Shown piece after piece: positions 57,101 to 64,000 of a DNA stretch of 64,000 nucleotides. Each line of letters starts with the position of its first letter. Position 1 is the first letter of the stretch. The stretch comes from Tenebrio molitor (lineage: Eukaryota; Arthropoda; Insecta; Coleoptera; Tenebrionidae), in the NCBI RefSeq assembly GCF_963966145.1, contig NC_091046.1, positions 37,138,001-37,202,000 on the forward strand, given 5' to 3'. The notes under the pieces are model-generated. The model saw only the letters and a program-made list of their open reading frames with translations, was not told where the DNA came from and did not search any database. A program made the position numbers and the translations under genes.

Positions 57101-59570
57101 TTGGGAAATGCATCTGCCATTACGATATCCCAAGAAATAGCGTCGTTCTTTTGTTATCTTCGGCCGCAATGAGGTATAATTTCGCAAGAAACTTAAAGCG
57201 TTGATCTCTTCTTCTATAATCGTAAAACTCTTTGGGCCCCCAGTTTTTGTATCTCGAATTTTTACCACCACAACCGCACCTCTGTCATCTACATCATCTA
57301 CATTTAATTTAACGAGTTCGTCCCTTCTTAAGCCACCAAAAATCTCCATCACCAGAACAACCTGTGTTTAACAGAAATATGTTTTAGTTAATGCCACAAT
57401 CCACTACCTTAACACCTTTTCTAGAAGAAACATGTCGTCTGGAGCCTCTTTCATAAATTTTAGTATATCCTCTCGTGTCAAAATTTTAGATTTTTTTGGT
57501 ATATACCCCTTGGAATGTTGCTTCAAGAAGGTTTCTAATCTACTACAATTTTTTATATCTATTTTCTTGTAGACTAACAATGTCGATCTTAGCATTGAAT
57601 ATTTCGACCAGAGTGAATTTGGGCTGAATGACTCCGACTATAAAGGATACAGACTGTCAGAAATTATTAAAAATGTACAAAATACATACCAATTCTTGAA
57701 AATATCCCATTAGGACTGTTTCACTAACTTTTAAGTCATTTTTTAGCATGCATTTCTCAAAGTTATGATATTCCTTATCATACTGCAGACGAGATTTTCT
57801 GGGCAACAAGTTCTCATTAGCTTTATCGGCTCGTTCTAGTATAGTTTTCGGAATTATTTCGTCCATTCTCAATGCAACTGTCACTGTTTTATTTCACAAA
57901 CAATAAAACAAACAAATCGTCATAGATACAAGGCACCGCACTAGGAAATTTAGCAAAATCAAATTCAAAATTTATAAATTTTTTAAACGTTCACAAATTC
58001 AAATGCAGTGAAATATAAAACGTTGTATGCACCACGGGCATTACTCGATGTTTATGCTCTCGGGCACCTTAAAAACTCTCGGGCCTGGCGGCCCTCGACC
58101 TTTTAAACTGGTTGCCCTCGAACATAAACATCTTCATAATGCCCTTGATACATAAATAACTATTTTGACACGATTATATGTATGCATTTTTTTTTAAATA
58201 TGGGGTTATTTAAAATTTTGTTTGATGTCAATTAAAATTTTTACATTAAAAATTAAATAACATTTTTGAAGTAAAATTTGTCATTTGCTCAAAAAAAAAA
58301 ATGTTATGTAAGGTACCAATTTTTTTCATTCATCCTTTAGGTAGTACGAAGGTCTATCAGAAAGAAAAGGAGAAAGTGGAAGTTGTCATTTAAAAAAAAT
58401 CGGTGATGTAATTTAAGCAAATTGCACGTCATAGAATGGCATTTTTCGAAATAAAATCGACTTGTCCCGAACTATTTTCTTAAAGCTAGTTTGACACGAT
58501 GCTAAATTTTGTAGTAAAATTTGTTAGAAAATGAGAGAGACCCTCGATCAGGACCAATGAACGATCAGGAATGACAAAGACAGACTATGATCCTGATCGT
58601 TCATTGGTCTAACAAATTTTCTACAAAATTTAGCATCGTGTCAAATTAGCTTAACAACATAACATAACGCTATTACGAATTTTGTTCCAAACTTTATGTT
58701 CACACTGTAATTGGTCCACTTGGTCCACTCTGCACGCTAAAAAAGGAACAAAGGCAATAATTAATCCGCAACAAAAATCTTTGTGGAAACCAGATTTACT
58801 TTGTATAAAAAATGATGATAGAAAAGTCTAAAAAGTTCGCCCATCCAAAACGTTTATTGCATCGTGATTGGATAGCTGTATCGAATCCATTTTTAAAGAA
58901 ATCCTACAAAAAAGTTGTGTGGAGCGTACAGTTAATTTCAAAATTATAGAGTACACCCAATTTTCTACAGTGTAAAATGCACTTACATTTCTTGTCAATG
59001 ATCAATGCCAATTTTGACAAACAAAATGGCTAATCTAACCGAAAACGTGAAAGTGCACATTCTTTCCGAATTAGAAGAAGGGTGGTCGATCCAGAGGGTA
59101 GCCCAGTATGATAACATCGCGAAGACCACCGTGCAGGGGATAAAACAGACAATATTATGGTCTTCTAAAATATCAGCGACATTTTATGTTTCAAACTTAC
59201 CTAACCTACATAAAAAATATGACCGTCAAATTTCAAAAAGGCATCTTTACATGAGGAAAAAACTAATAAATCGGCATTTTTGTGCTAACTAAGTTACGGG
59301 CAGAGCCGCTTTAGGTTGATAAAATGTAAAAAACCCTAGGTAGTTACTTTTTCTTGCAATGTTTGTAACTATAAATTATGACATTTGATTCAAAATAAAA
59401 TTCAATTGCTTGGAATTTCGTTCAAATTGTTTTATTATTGCCCAGTACGATTCAAATAACTGTTAATTTTCGTGAGGGAGGAGACCGTTTAATTGTTTTT
59501 TTTTTTTTATTGTTTCAGGACGCAGCCTCAACGAAAAATCAAGAAAGCGTTTCGGCGGACGCATCGATAG
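45115..59570 (+). CDS. Nup153: nuclear pore complex protein Nup153, five coding exons
   Basis: Exons 45115-45183, 45416-45959, 50208-53851, 54977-55056 and 59519-59570 join in phases 0, 1, 0 and 2 to give 1462 residues plus TAG, close to human Nup153 (1475). Nup153 is the nuclear-basket nucleoporin that anchors other basket proteins, binds lamins, RNA and Ran, and gates import and export. In order: an N-terminal hydrophobic/amphipathic segment (FVGKFVSGIF), an NLS-like cluster (KRAKL), the conserved SSPFYSGHTIYGGAS and TARRILSTLEQ region near residues 240-320, six RanBP2-type zinc fingers (about 605-880), a long FG-repeat tail, and a basic C terminus (RKIKKAFRR) resembling the end of vertebrate Nup153. 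The large exon 3 carries most of the protein. A tyrosine-recombinase element sits antisense in the last intron. Confidence 0.95.
45416..45959 (+). CDS. Nup153: Nup153 exon 2: pore-targeting region
   Basis: 181 codons plus one base, from a TTTGCAG acceptor to GTAAGT. Contains SFVGKFVSGIFN, likely the amphipathic segment that targets Nup153 to the pore and membrane, an acidic stretch (REDDEDEEYD), then PPTKRAKL, an NLS-like cluster. Confidence 0.85.
46298..46653. mobile_element. inverted-repeat element in Nup153 intron 2
   Basis: The ends read ATAGAGCTAAAGTCAAAACG inward on both sides and stay identical for about 30 bp (to CATGACA). It is 356 bp and noncoding. No clear target duplication beyond two bases. 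Confidence 0.82.
46835..47331 (+). mobile_element. TA-flanked transposon with helix-turn-helix remnant
   Basis: The terminal repeats (CAGGGTTATTCACGAGAGGG, 34 bp with one mismatch) are flanked by TA. The interior holds a 43-codon frame (47006-47137) reading FYINDEKTDMLLIYG, which resembles the start of the DUF4817 helix-turn-helix domain common in insect transposons. A solo end of the same type is near 9090. Confidence 0.8.
47683..47828. mobile_element. foldback element
   Basis: The arms (CTGTTCACGTTGGATTGAAC facing GTTCATTCCAACGTGAACAG) extend over about 45 bp and include CAGTGGTGCAAAT and ATTTGCACCACTC. It lies 5 bp from the 298-bp MITE. Confidence 0.8.
47834..48131. mobile_element. 298-bp MITE, copy 2
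   Basis: Nearly identical to 40658-40955 in sequence and length. It touches the element that starts at about 48130. Confidence 0.87.
48130..48821. mobile_element. inverted-repeat element hosting a nested MITE
   Basis: The ends read TAGGCATTCACGATCTTTTT inward on both sides (about 38 bp). The interior is interrupted by the element at 48205-48443. Confidence 0.8.
48205..48443. mobile_element. nested MITE, GGGTGATCAAGAAGGACTG tips
   Basis: The ends ACTACGGGGTGATCAAGAAG and ACTACCGGGTGATCAAGAAG continue identically through GACTGTTTAAGTTGG. It is inserted within 48130-48821, so it is the younger of the two. A half copy is at about 55097-55190. Confidence 0.83.
48822..50207. other. distal Nup153 intron 2, no feature recognised
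   Basis: AT-rich intron. A weak foldback occurs near 49550-49610 (TGACAAGATAA, TTATCTTGACA). Nothing else was supported. Confidence 0.45.
50208..53851 (+). CDS. Nup153: Nup153 exon 3: conserved N-domain, zinc fingers and FG repeats
   Basis: One 3644-nt exon. Six zinc fingers of pattern W-E-C-x2-C-x10-C-x2-C have their Trp at residues from about 607 to 850, linked by GFGDKFK-like spacers. Each keeps all four cysteines. A Ser/Thr/Pro-rich FG domain follows, containing a run of short repeats ending in FG (NKPKETLFG type, residues about 1053-1191) and FxFG motifs. The acceptor is a tandem CAGCAG, so the exon may also start at 50211. It ends at GTAAGT in phase 0. Confidence 0.93.
54312..54525. 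mobile_element. Tc1/mariner-like MITE in Nup153 intron 3
   Basis: TA-flanked, with ends CAGTTGGCTTCAAAAAAAAA and CGGTTGGCTTAAAAAAAAAA, both continuing ACGGGAACTG. It is 214 bp and noncoding. Confidence 0.82.
54977..55056 (+). CDS. Nup153: Nup153 exon 4: FG segment
   Basis: This 80-nt exon is bordered by TTACAG and GTAAGT. It encodes FNFTGAPPSFNFTDGNS, in the style of the last FxF repeats of the tail, and ends in phase 2. It is found only by splice sites and phase. Confidence 0.82.
55097..55190. mobile_element. half copy of the 48205-48443 MITE
   Basis: Starts CTACGGGATGATCAAGAAGG and follows the left half of the nested MITE through AACTTCTGATTGTTG. The right half is absent. It begins 40 bp into Nup153 intron 4. 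Confidence 0.68.
55323..56226. mobile_element. inverted-repeat element in Nup153 intron 4
   Basis: About 24 bp of inverted repeat, including TTCATTTTTGTAATGACGAA, at 55330-55352 and 56198-56221. The 850-bp interior shows no coding sequence that I recognise. Confidence 0.62.
56232..56433. mobile_element. MITE, TGACTCAAGTTGCAAAAAAC tips
   Basis: The ends are identical inward for about 22 bp, then CACTTTGCATTTGCAACAGC against CACCTGTCATTTGCAACAGC. It is 202 bp and noncoding. Confidence 0.83.
56684..57884 (-). CDS. Crypton-like tyrosine recombinase, three exons, apparently intact
   Basis: Exons 57690-57884, 57416-57637 and 56684-57361 join in phase 0 to 364 residues plus stop. Tyrosine recombinases cut and join DNA through a covalent phosphotyrosine. 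The N-terminal half is a helical SAM-like DNA-binding region (SRLQYDKEYHNFEK, SLWSKYSMLRSTL). The C-terminal half has the full catalytic set: Arg151 (GLRRDEL), Lys178 (RDTKTGG), His255 and Arg258 (GHCLRR), His278 (RHGQW) and Tyr290 (SGYIEES). The tail is Ser/Asn-rich and ends CTFNFK. No frameshift or internal stop is present. The start could also be Met7 (57866). The exon 2 donor (AAG/GTGTTA) is weak; it was chosen because it alone keeps the frame. The gene lies antisense in Nup153 intron 4. It may be a live element or a domesticated gene. Confidence 0.85.
58036..58144. repeat. 109-bp imperfect palindrome beside the recombinase
   Basis: The arms pair GGGCATTACTCGATGTTTAT with ATAAACATCTTCATAATGCC, then CTCGGGCACC with GGTTGCCCTCG, then TTAAAA with TTTTAA, and CTCGGGCC with GGCCCTCG at the centre. 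It lies about 150 bp upstream of the recombinase start, between the gene and the right border repeat. Confidence 0.78.
58484..58650. mobile_element. TTAA-flanked foldback MITE (piggyBac-like target)
   Basis: TTAA on both sides (58480-58483 and 58651-58654). The ends read AGCTAGTTTGACACGATGCT and GCTAATTTGACACGATGCT inward for about 45 bp. The middle holds a second foldback (CCAATGAACGATCAGGA facing TCCTGATCGTTCATTGG). TTAA targeting suggests mobilisation by a piggyBac-type transposase; none is encoded. Confidence 0.78.
59005..59292 (+). pseudogene. transposase helix-turn-helix fragment
   Basis: A 95-codon frame whose first half (NLTENVKVHILSELEEGWSI, then AQYDNIAKTTVQGIKQ) resembles the N-terminal DNA-binding region of Tc1/pogo or Tigger-type transposases. 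The second half matches nothing I know. There is no catalytic domain, so it is at most a remnant or a captured DNA-binding exon. It lies about 230 bp before Nup153 exon 5. Confidence 0.5.
59519..59570 (+). CDS. Nup153: Nup153 exon 5: basic C terminus
   Basis: This 52-nt exon follows a T-rich tract and TTTCAG. It completes a Met codon and encodes TQPQRKIKKAFRRTHR and TAG. The RKIKxAxRR ending is the conserved C-terminal basic motif of Nup153, which confirms the exon despite its size and the 4.5-kb intron before it. Confidence 0.88.
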
Positions 59571-59670
59571 TTTCCTACGGTTTGTATATAGAGGAGTGAC
59601 TGCGGCGTTAAAGAAGAAAATGGAGTTTTTGTGAGAGTACGTGTTAAGTTTGCTTTAAGTTATGTAAAGA

Positions 59671-59676
59671 ATAAAT
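59671..59676 (+). terminator. Nup153: candidate Nup153 polyadenylation signal
   Basis: AATAAA about 100 nt past the stop codon. Further AATAAA hexamers at 60628 and near 61005 could serve longer 3' ends. Confidence 0.45.
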
Positions 59677-62340
59677 GTGTGGATCAATCATCTTGATATT
59701 AAAAACAATATTATTTGTTTTTCAGACCTATAAATGTTAGCTAGGCATTAATAATAATATGGGCCACCTGTGAAGATTCAAGCCCAGGCATTCTACTTTC
59801 GAACATGTAATATAATGTTGAAAATATTTAGAATTTATTTACCATATCTGAATGTCTGCAGCTACGAGTAATGTTCACAGATGCGTCGGTGTACAAATAA
59901 CATTGTTGTACACGGCATGTTACTCCCTACATTGTATACCATAGCGTAGGCATTTCAAAGGTCTGATCCATAGAATGTAGAATTTTATAATGATGTTGAT
60001 GAGGATTTTCATCAATAACGTGTGATGATGAAACATTTGTGAAATTTTTGAATGATTCGTACCATATAATATTTATATGACGGCCAATAAGTGGCTACTT
60101 TTTCTGTGATATTCTTATGGGTCAGGCCCCATACATAAGTATAAACAATATGCATATACATATTTAAACTATTCAACACAGACAAAACGAAGAATTGTTT
60201 ATTGCAAAAAGTCCTATGTAGAAGATTAGGTATATTTTTTACGTTCAAATGTGGTTTGTTAAAAAGTAGAATTTGGCAGCCGATTTGTATTTATGGATTG
60301 CTGAGTATCAGGTAATTATTGCAATGCAATAGTATTTATTTTTAATTGTTAATTTTGGTTTTTGTCTGTGTTATATTATCAAAGTAGGCTCACTCCTTGG
60401 TTCCTCTATTTGAAAGAATAAAAAAAAGCTGTAAATATTTGTTTATAACGATCGTGATTTTGAACAACACATCTATTTTGTACATACTTATAGTATTAAA
60501 ATGATTTCGTTTTGTTTCTACATGAAATATTTGTGTTGTTTTGTGTAACGAGCTATTACGCTCTTTTTATCTCAAAATATTAAAAGGAGTTAGACTGCTT
60601 ACATGTAAATATTGTAACTCTACAGGAAATAAATCTTTTTGCTGAAAATTTCATTTTATTTCAGTCGTTAATTCCTATTTCATTTGAACAAATTGTTACA
60701 TTAGTTTATATGAACAGATGGAATTTTCAGCATATTTGTGCCTTTATTTTTTTAATGTATAATTTTATTAGTTATATTTGTCAAGAACTTGGCCTAGTTT
60801 CGTTTAAATTATTTTTCTTCTATGCCAGTCACGTGATTTATTTATTGATTACGAAGTTTATAATCTATCTTATCATCATAATTATGAAAACAAAATGTAC
60901 TTGCAGAAACTTCTGCCGTTTTAGAACATTTTTTTTTCTCCCGAATCATTCCTATATATTAGTACGAGTACTTTTTAATTTAATTTTACAATAATTTATA
61001 CTTAATAAAGCCAAGTTTTGTTAAACTTTGTTTTAGTTAATAAAAGTACATTAGTTATAAAAATCACCGTGTATGTATTGACCTATTCTTTTTTTTTAGA
61101 TCCTGATTAGTTTACTGGACGCTCACTTGCAATTGTTCTTGTCTACAAAATTACTGTGAAGGACAATAACTTAACTCTACAACATAAACATCCAAATAGA
61201 TTAAAAAGTTTTAATGTTACTTGTATGGAACATTTCAATTTTATAAGATTATATATAACAGACATACACTCAAATACATGGAGACAACTATACAAAGTAT
61301 TCCTCAGCCAAATGAAACTGTGCTAAAACGTCCGAAGAGCCTTAAATCTTGTGGAAATTAAGACTAATATTTGCATCAAAAGTTGTACTTTCTTAAAAAG
61401 TTATAATTTTTTTTTAAATTTGATAAAATATAAATACAAAAGAAATGTAAACAAGGTAATTGTATAAAATGACTTTACAGTTGTCATATTCAAATATTCC
61501 AGATGTATAAAATTAGCGTAACTTTATTTATATTGAATATAACAATTGTATTTTATAAATTTCTTACATTAAAGCAACATAGAACAGAAACATGAACAGT
61601 GTTTATATCACAAGATATTTAATAGATTTTTTATTTTTTCTTTTTTTTTGGAAAAAATACAAACTTTAAAATATTTATATTTGAAGGAGCAATGTGCTTT
61701 TTACTGTTCTGTGTATATTTCCATTTGATTTAAGATTACCATTGTAATGTTCCACTACAGTTAAATCAACATTCACATAAATCGTAACTAAAATTTGTAC
61801 AACTTTTTAAAATATATATATATTACCACTTTTAGCAGCAAAATTCATTTCTAACAAACTTTCAGTTAACAGTTAAAGAATTTACTTAAGAATTTTATTT
61901 TAAAAGTATTTTTACAAGCATAGTATATAAATACAGAAAAAACATAGAAACGTAACAAAATCGTACTTATTAAAATAAATTTGTACAGAGTGTCGTCAGA
62001 ATATAGCTTTTCATACAGGAGACAATCAAATGAAAATATACACCTGTGAAAAAAAAACTATTTCTATATTATATTAATTTATCTAAATCTAAAACATAAA
62101 ACCATTATAATACAGGTCACATATTAAATTCTACCTAAGAGAAATAGTCTTTAGTATCTAACAAATTAAATAAAATGCCAAAATAATAGGCCCTACCAAG
62201 TCATCAACTTGAAGGCAAATTATGAGGGAAATATAAATATACACCGGCTGAAGTTATAAATTAATTAAATTATAATGCATACTTTCCACTTAACGAAAAT
62301 GTTTAGCTATTAACACTAATCTTGTGATATTTTCAAACCA
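59677..62340. other. convergent 3' region between Nup153 and WAC
   Basis: AT-rich sequence likely shared by the 3' untranslated regions of the two converging genes. Minus-strand AATAAA candidates for WAC include 61894-61899. No transposon or ORF with a recognisable domain was found. Confidence 0.5.
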
Positions 62341-62419
62341 CTAAGAATCGTCAGACATGAATGAATTTTGCGATTTTAATTCTTCCAATTCTTTTATTTG
62401 TTGACGGAGAAATAAAATT
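62341..62419 (-). CDS. WAC: WAC last exon
   Basis: 79 nt from TTTCAG to TAG. It completes an Arg codon and encodes ILFLRQQIKELEELK and SQNSFMSDDS, the end of the coiled coil and the conserved C terminus. Confidence 0.9.
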
Positions 62420-63862
62420 CTGAAACCAAGTACGTATCTTATTAAATCAAGAAATTATATCTTAAACTTGAATATTTTTAATCGTGTTGAACTTTTTTTC
62501 AAACATACCTCTGTTCTTGCAATGTAGCTTGAATTTCTGTGAGACGAACTATTGACCTAGCAGACTTGAGTTCAGCAGAAACTTTAGAACACTGTATACT
62601 ACCCATAATATGAGCTTCTTCCGCTAATTTCTGGGCCTGGAAATATCGAATTAAAACTGCGTCACCAGCCACTTATAAAGACATTCAACGTAAGAACCCT
62701 CCCCTAAATTTATTTCAATATACCGGGAGATTTTTTTTAACTCTGAACGTAGTCCATACTTAGTCCCTATATTCAGATCAATGCTGTATATAACCAGGTA
62801 ACCAACGTTACGTCAATATAGCTATGTACTTGACAATAAAAAAATTGTATATTATTATACGAGTTTAATAAGACGCTTTATTATCGCTACGCTCGTCGTG
62901 CTTTAATGGAACGAATGTGAGAATACGTCTTATTAAACGAGTGTAATATACTATTTTATCTACTTTGCTTTATAATTCCTGAAATTTCAGCTGTTCAAGT
63001 TTTCATATTAGACTAGGGACTTTCGCGTGGGTTGGTAACAGACATTTTTCACAAAAATGTAAGGTTATTTTACTAAATTTACTTCGTAGTTTCACTGGTT
63101 ACCTTGACACCTGACGTCAAACCGCGGATTTTGCTTTTAACAAAAGCTAAAAGTTACCAAAAACAGTTTAATAATATGATTCATTATTAAACTGTTTTCG
63201 ATATAATAGTGAGCCCATTTGTAACGCAAAGTAGATAAAGACAATTTGTTTGAATTATTATTATTGTGATAAAATACATTAAATTACACATAATGCCATG
63301 TCAATCAGAGCCTAAGAAATGTGCGTCACGTTTTTTCAGACACTAAATTAGTCATAGCAAATATTCGCAATGCATTGATCTGTGCTTTTTAAAACTGATC
63401 ATAAATCTGTGGCTTGAAGCTAAAAGGGCCAATGTCAAAATTGTCACATTTGCCAAAATGACATTGGCCCATTTAGCTTTAGCTGATGTAGATGAGTTCA
63501 TGGAGACATTGGCTACCATTATATTTATGCATCTGCTATTGCTTGAATATGAAGAAGAGCATGAGAATGCAATGATTAACTCAAAACAGCAAAACAGCCC
63601 TTGTAGTTCCAAGCCACCGAAATATAATCATCAGAGTTAAAAGATCTCCCGGTATATCTAAAATACGAACGTTGATTACTCACTTGTTTTTCTAGAATTT
63701 CTGCTGGCCATCCCCTAACGTGATTTACTAAATCATCTCTATAATGGTTGGCCAATGAAGGTGTTATTGAAGGACCTTGGGGTCTTAAAGCTTGTAACGA
63801 GCTTGACATTCCCTGAAGTGTTGAGAGATTGCCAGGTGGACTACTAACAGGTACTGAGACAA
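62341..63862 (-). CDS. WAC: WAC adaptor protein, last three coding exons (5' part beyond window)
   Basis: Exons 63684-63862, 62509-62636 and 62341-62419 join in phases 0 and 2 and end in TAG at 62341. The encoded C terminus is the diagnostic part of WAC: HVRGWPAEILEKQ, then a coiled coil (LKSARSIVRLTEIQATLQEQ) and ILFLRQQIKELEELK, ending QNSFMSDDS, very close to human WAC. WAC is a nuclear adaptor that joins RNF20/40 to RNA polymerase II for H2B ubiquitination and also supports TTT-mTORC1 signalling and autophagy. The WW domain should lie in exons past 64000. The Drosophila orthologue is wacky (wcy), not the augmin subunit named wac. Confidence 0.92.
62509..62636 (-). CDS. WAC: WAC exon: coiled coil
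   Basis: 128 nt between TTCCAG and GTATGT. AQKLAEEAHIMG and SARSIVRLTEIQATLQEQ form the first half of the C-terminal coiled coil. Confidence 0.9.
62850..62960. repeat. CTCG-type near-palindrome in the WAC intron element
   Basis: The arms pair TATTATACGAGTTTAATAAG with CTTATTAAACGAGTGTAATA. The centre has CGCTACGCTCG. Confidence 0.75.
62955..63240. mobile_element. inner foldback element, TTTATCTACTTTGC tips
   Basis: TTTTATCTACTTTGCTTTA on the left faces GTAACGCAAAGTAGATAAAG on the right. A perfect hairpin (AAACAGTTTAATAATA and TATTATTAAACTGTTT) lies between. It sits inside the 938-bp element. Confidence 0.6.
63684..63862 (-). CDS. WAC: WAC exon: Ser/Pro-rich linker and HVRGWPAE motif
   Basis: 179 nt from a TTATCAG acceptor to GTGAGT. 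Contains LVNHVRGWPAEILEKQ, conserved before the coiled coil. It begins in phase 1, so one base of its first codon is in an exon outside the window. Confidence 0.88.
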
Positions 63863-64000
63863 CTGATAACAAATAATAAAATATTATTATACAAATATTT
63901 AATACCAATTTCAAATATATTGACACAAAAAGATTCGTCACAATTGCACCTTACAGCAGATACCTTAAAACAAAGCAAACAAAAACGCAAATATCGGTCT

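Larger units (their letters stand above)
56582..58144 (-). mobile_element. Crypton-like tyrosine-recombinase element (proposed limits)
   Basis: The unit around the recombinase gene is bounded by the same 9-mer, ATAATGCCC, in direct orientation at 56582-56590 and 58136-58144. TTAATGCCC and TTATGCCC follow inside the left end. There are no terminal inverted repeats, as expected of Cryptons, which integrate by site-specific recombination and leave short direct repeats. A large imperfect palindrome occupies the right end (58036-58144). The limits are inferred from these repeats only. Confidence 0.5.
62719..63656. mobile_element. 938-bp inverted-repeat element in the WAC intron
   Basis: The ends read TATACCGGGAGATTTTTTTT and TATACCGGGAGATCTTTTAA, both continuing AACTCTGA (about 26 bp). 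It fills nearly the whole intron between two WAC exons. Inside are the palindromes at 62850-62960 and about 63150-63190. A 60-codon frame at 63458 (MTLAHLALADVDEFMET) is Leu/Glu-rich and not identified. Confidence 0.75.

Noticed and set aside
57361..57415. Recombinase exon 2 extended to the stronger-looking donor AG/GTAGTG
   Set aside because: It would join exon 3 out of frame. Only AAG/GTGTTA keeps the catalytic domain in phase.
1..64000. tRNA, rRNA or other structured RNA genes
   Set aside because: None was recognised by eye on either strand; hairpins seen are explained as transposon arms or palindromic repeats. A covariance-model search was not possible.

Overview
This is an AT-rich stretch of an arthropod nuclear genome, most likely an insect and perhaps a beetle. 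The evidence is spliced genes with GT-AG introns, insect-type protein families, and introns packed with small inverted-repeat transposons. No rRNA, tRNA, CRISPR array, operon or prokaryotic feature was seen. The species is not identified.

Three host genes are supported. (1) On the minus strand, positions 995-29357, nine coding exons join in phase into an 839-residue selectin-like membrane receptor of the furrowed/CG9095 type: signal peptide, sushi (CCP), fucolectin-like, C-type lectin, three more CCPs, Ser/Thr/Pro stalk, one membrane span and a cytoplasmic tail. Its second intron is 17 kb. (2) On the plus strand, positions 45115-59570, five coding exons join in phase into a 1462-residue Nup153, a nuclear-basket nucleoporin with six RanBP2-type zinc fingers, a long FG-repeat tail and a basic C terminus. 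(3) On the minus strand, positions 62341-63862 and continuing past the right edge, are the last three coding exons of WAC, the WW-domain adaptor with a coiled coil. Nup153 and WAC converge tail to tail.

The fourth gene belongs to a mobile element. A three-exon, 364-residue tyrosine recombinase of Crypton-like type lies antisense inside the last intron of Nup153 (56684-57884), with a complete set of catalytic residues. A decayed relative with a splice junction at the same protein position lies in the second intron of the receptor gene (about 9968-10368).

The rest is introns and a roughly 15-kb intergenic region (about 29.9-45.1 kb) full of non-autonomous elements. These include TA-flanked Tc1/mariner-like MITEs, a deleted mariner, a TTAA-flanked element, two nearly identical 298-bp MITEs, a six-copy family that has a hairpin at one end and no evident terminal inverted repeats, and a recurring class of near-palindromes rich in CTCG/CGAG. 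The palindromes, and their position beside both recombinase copies, are the most unusual signal here. All exon joins were worked out by hand from splice sites, reading phase and family resemblance; none has been checked against transcripts.
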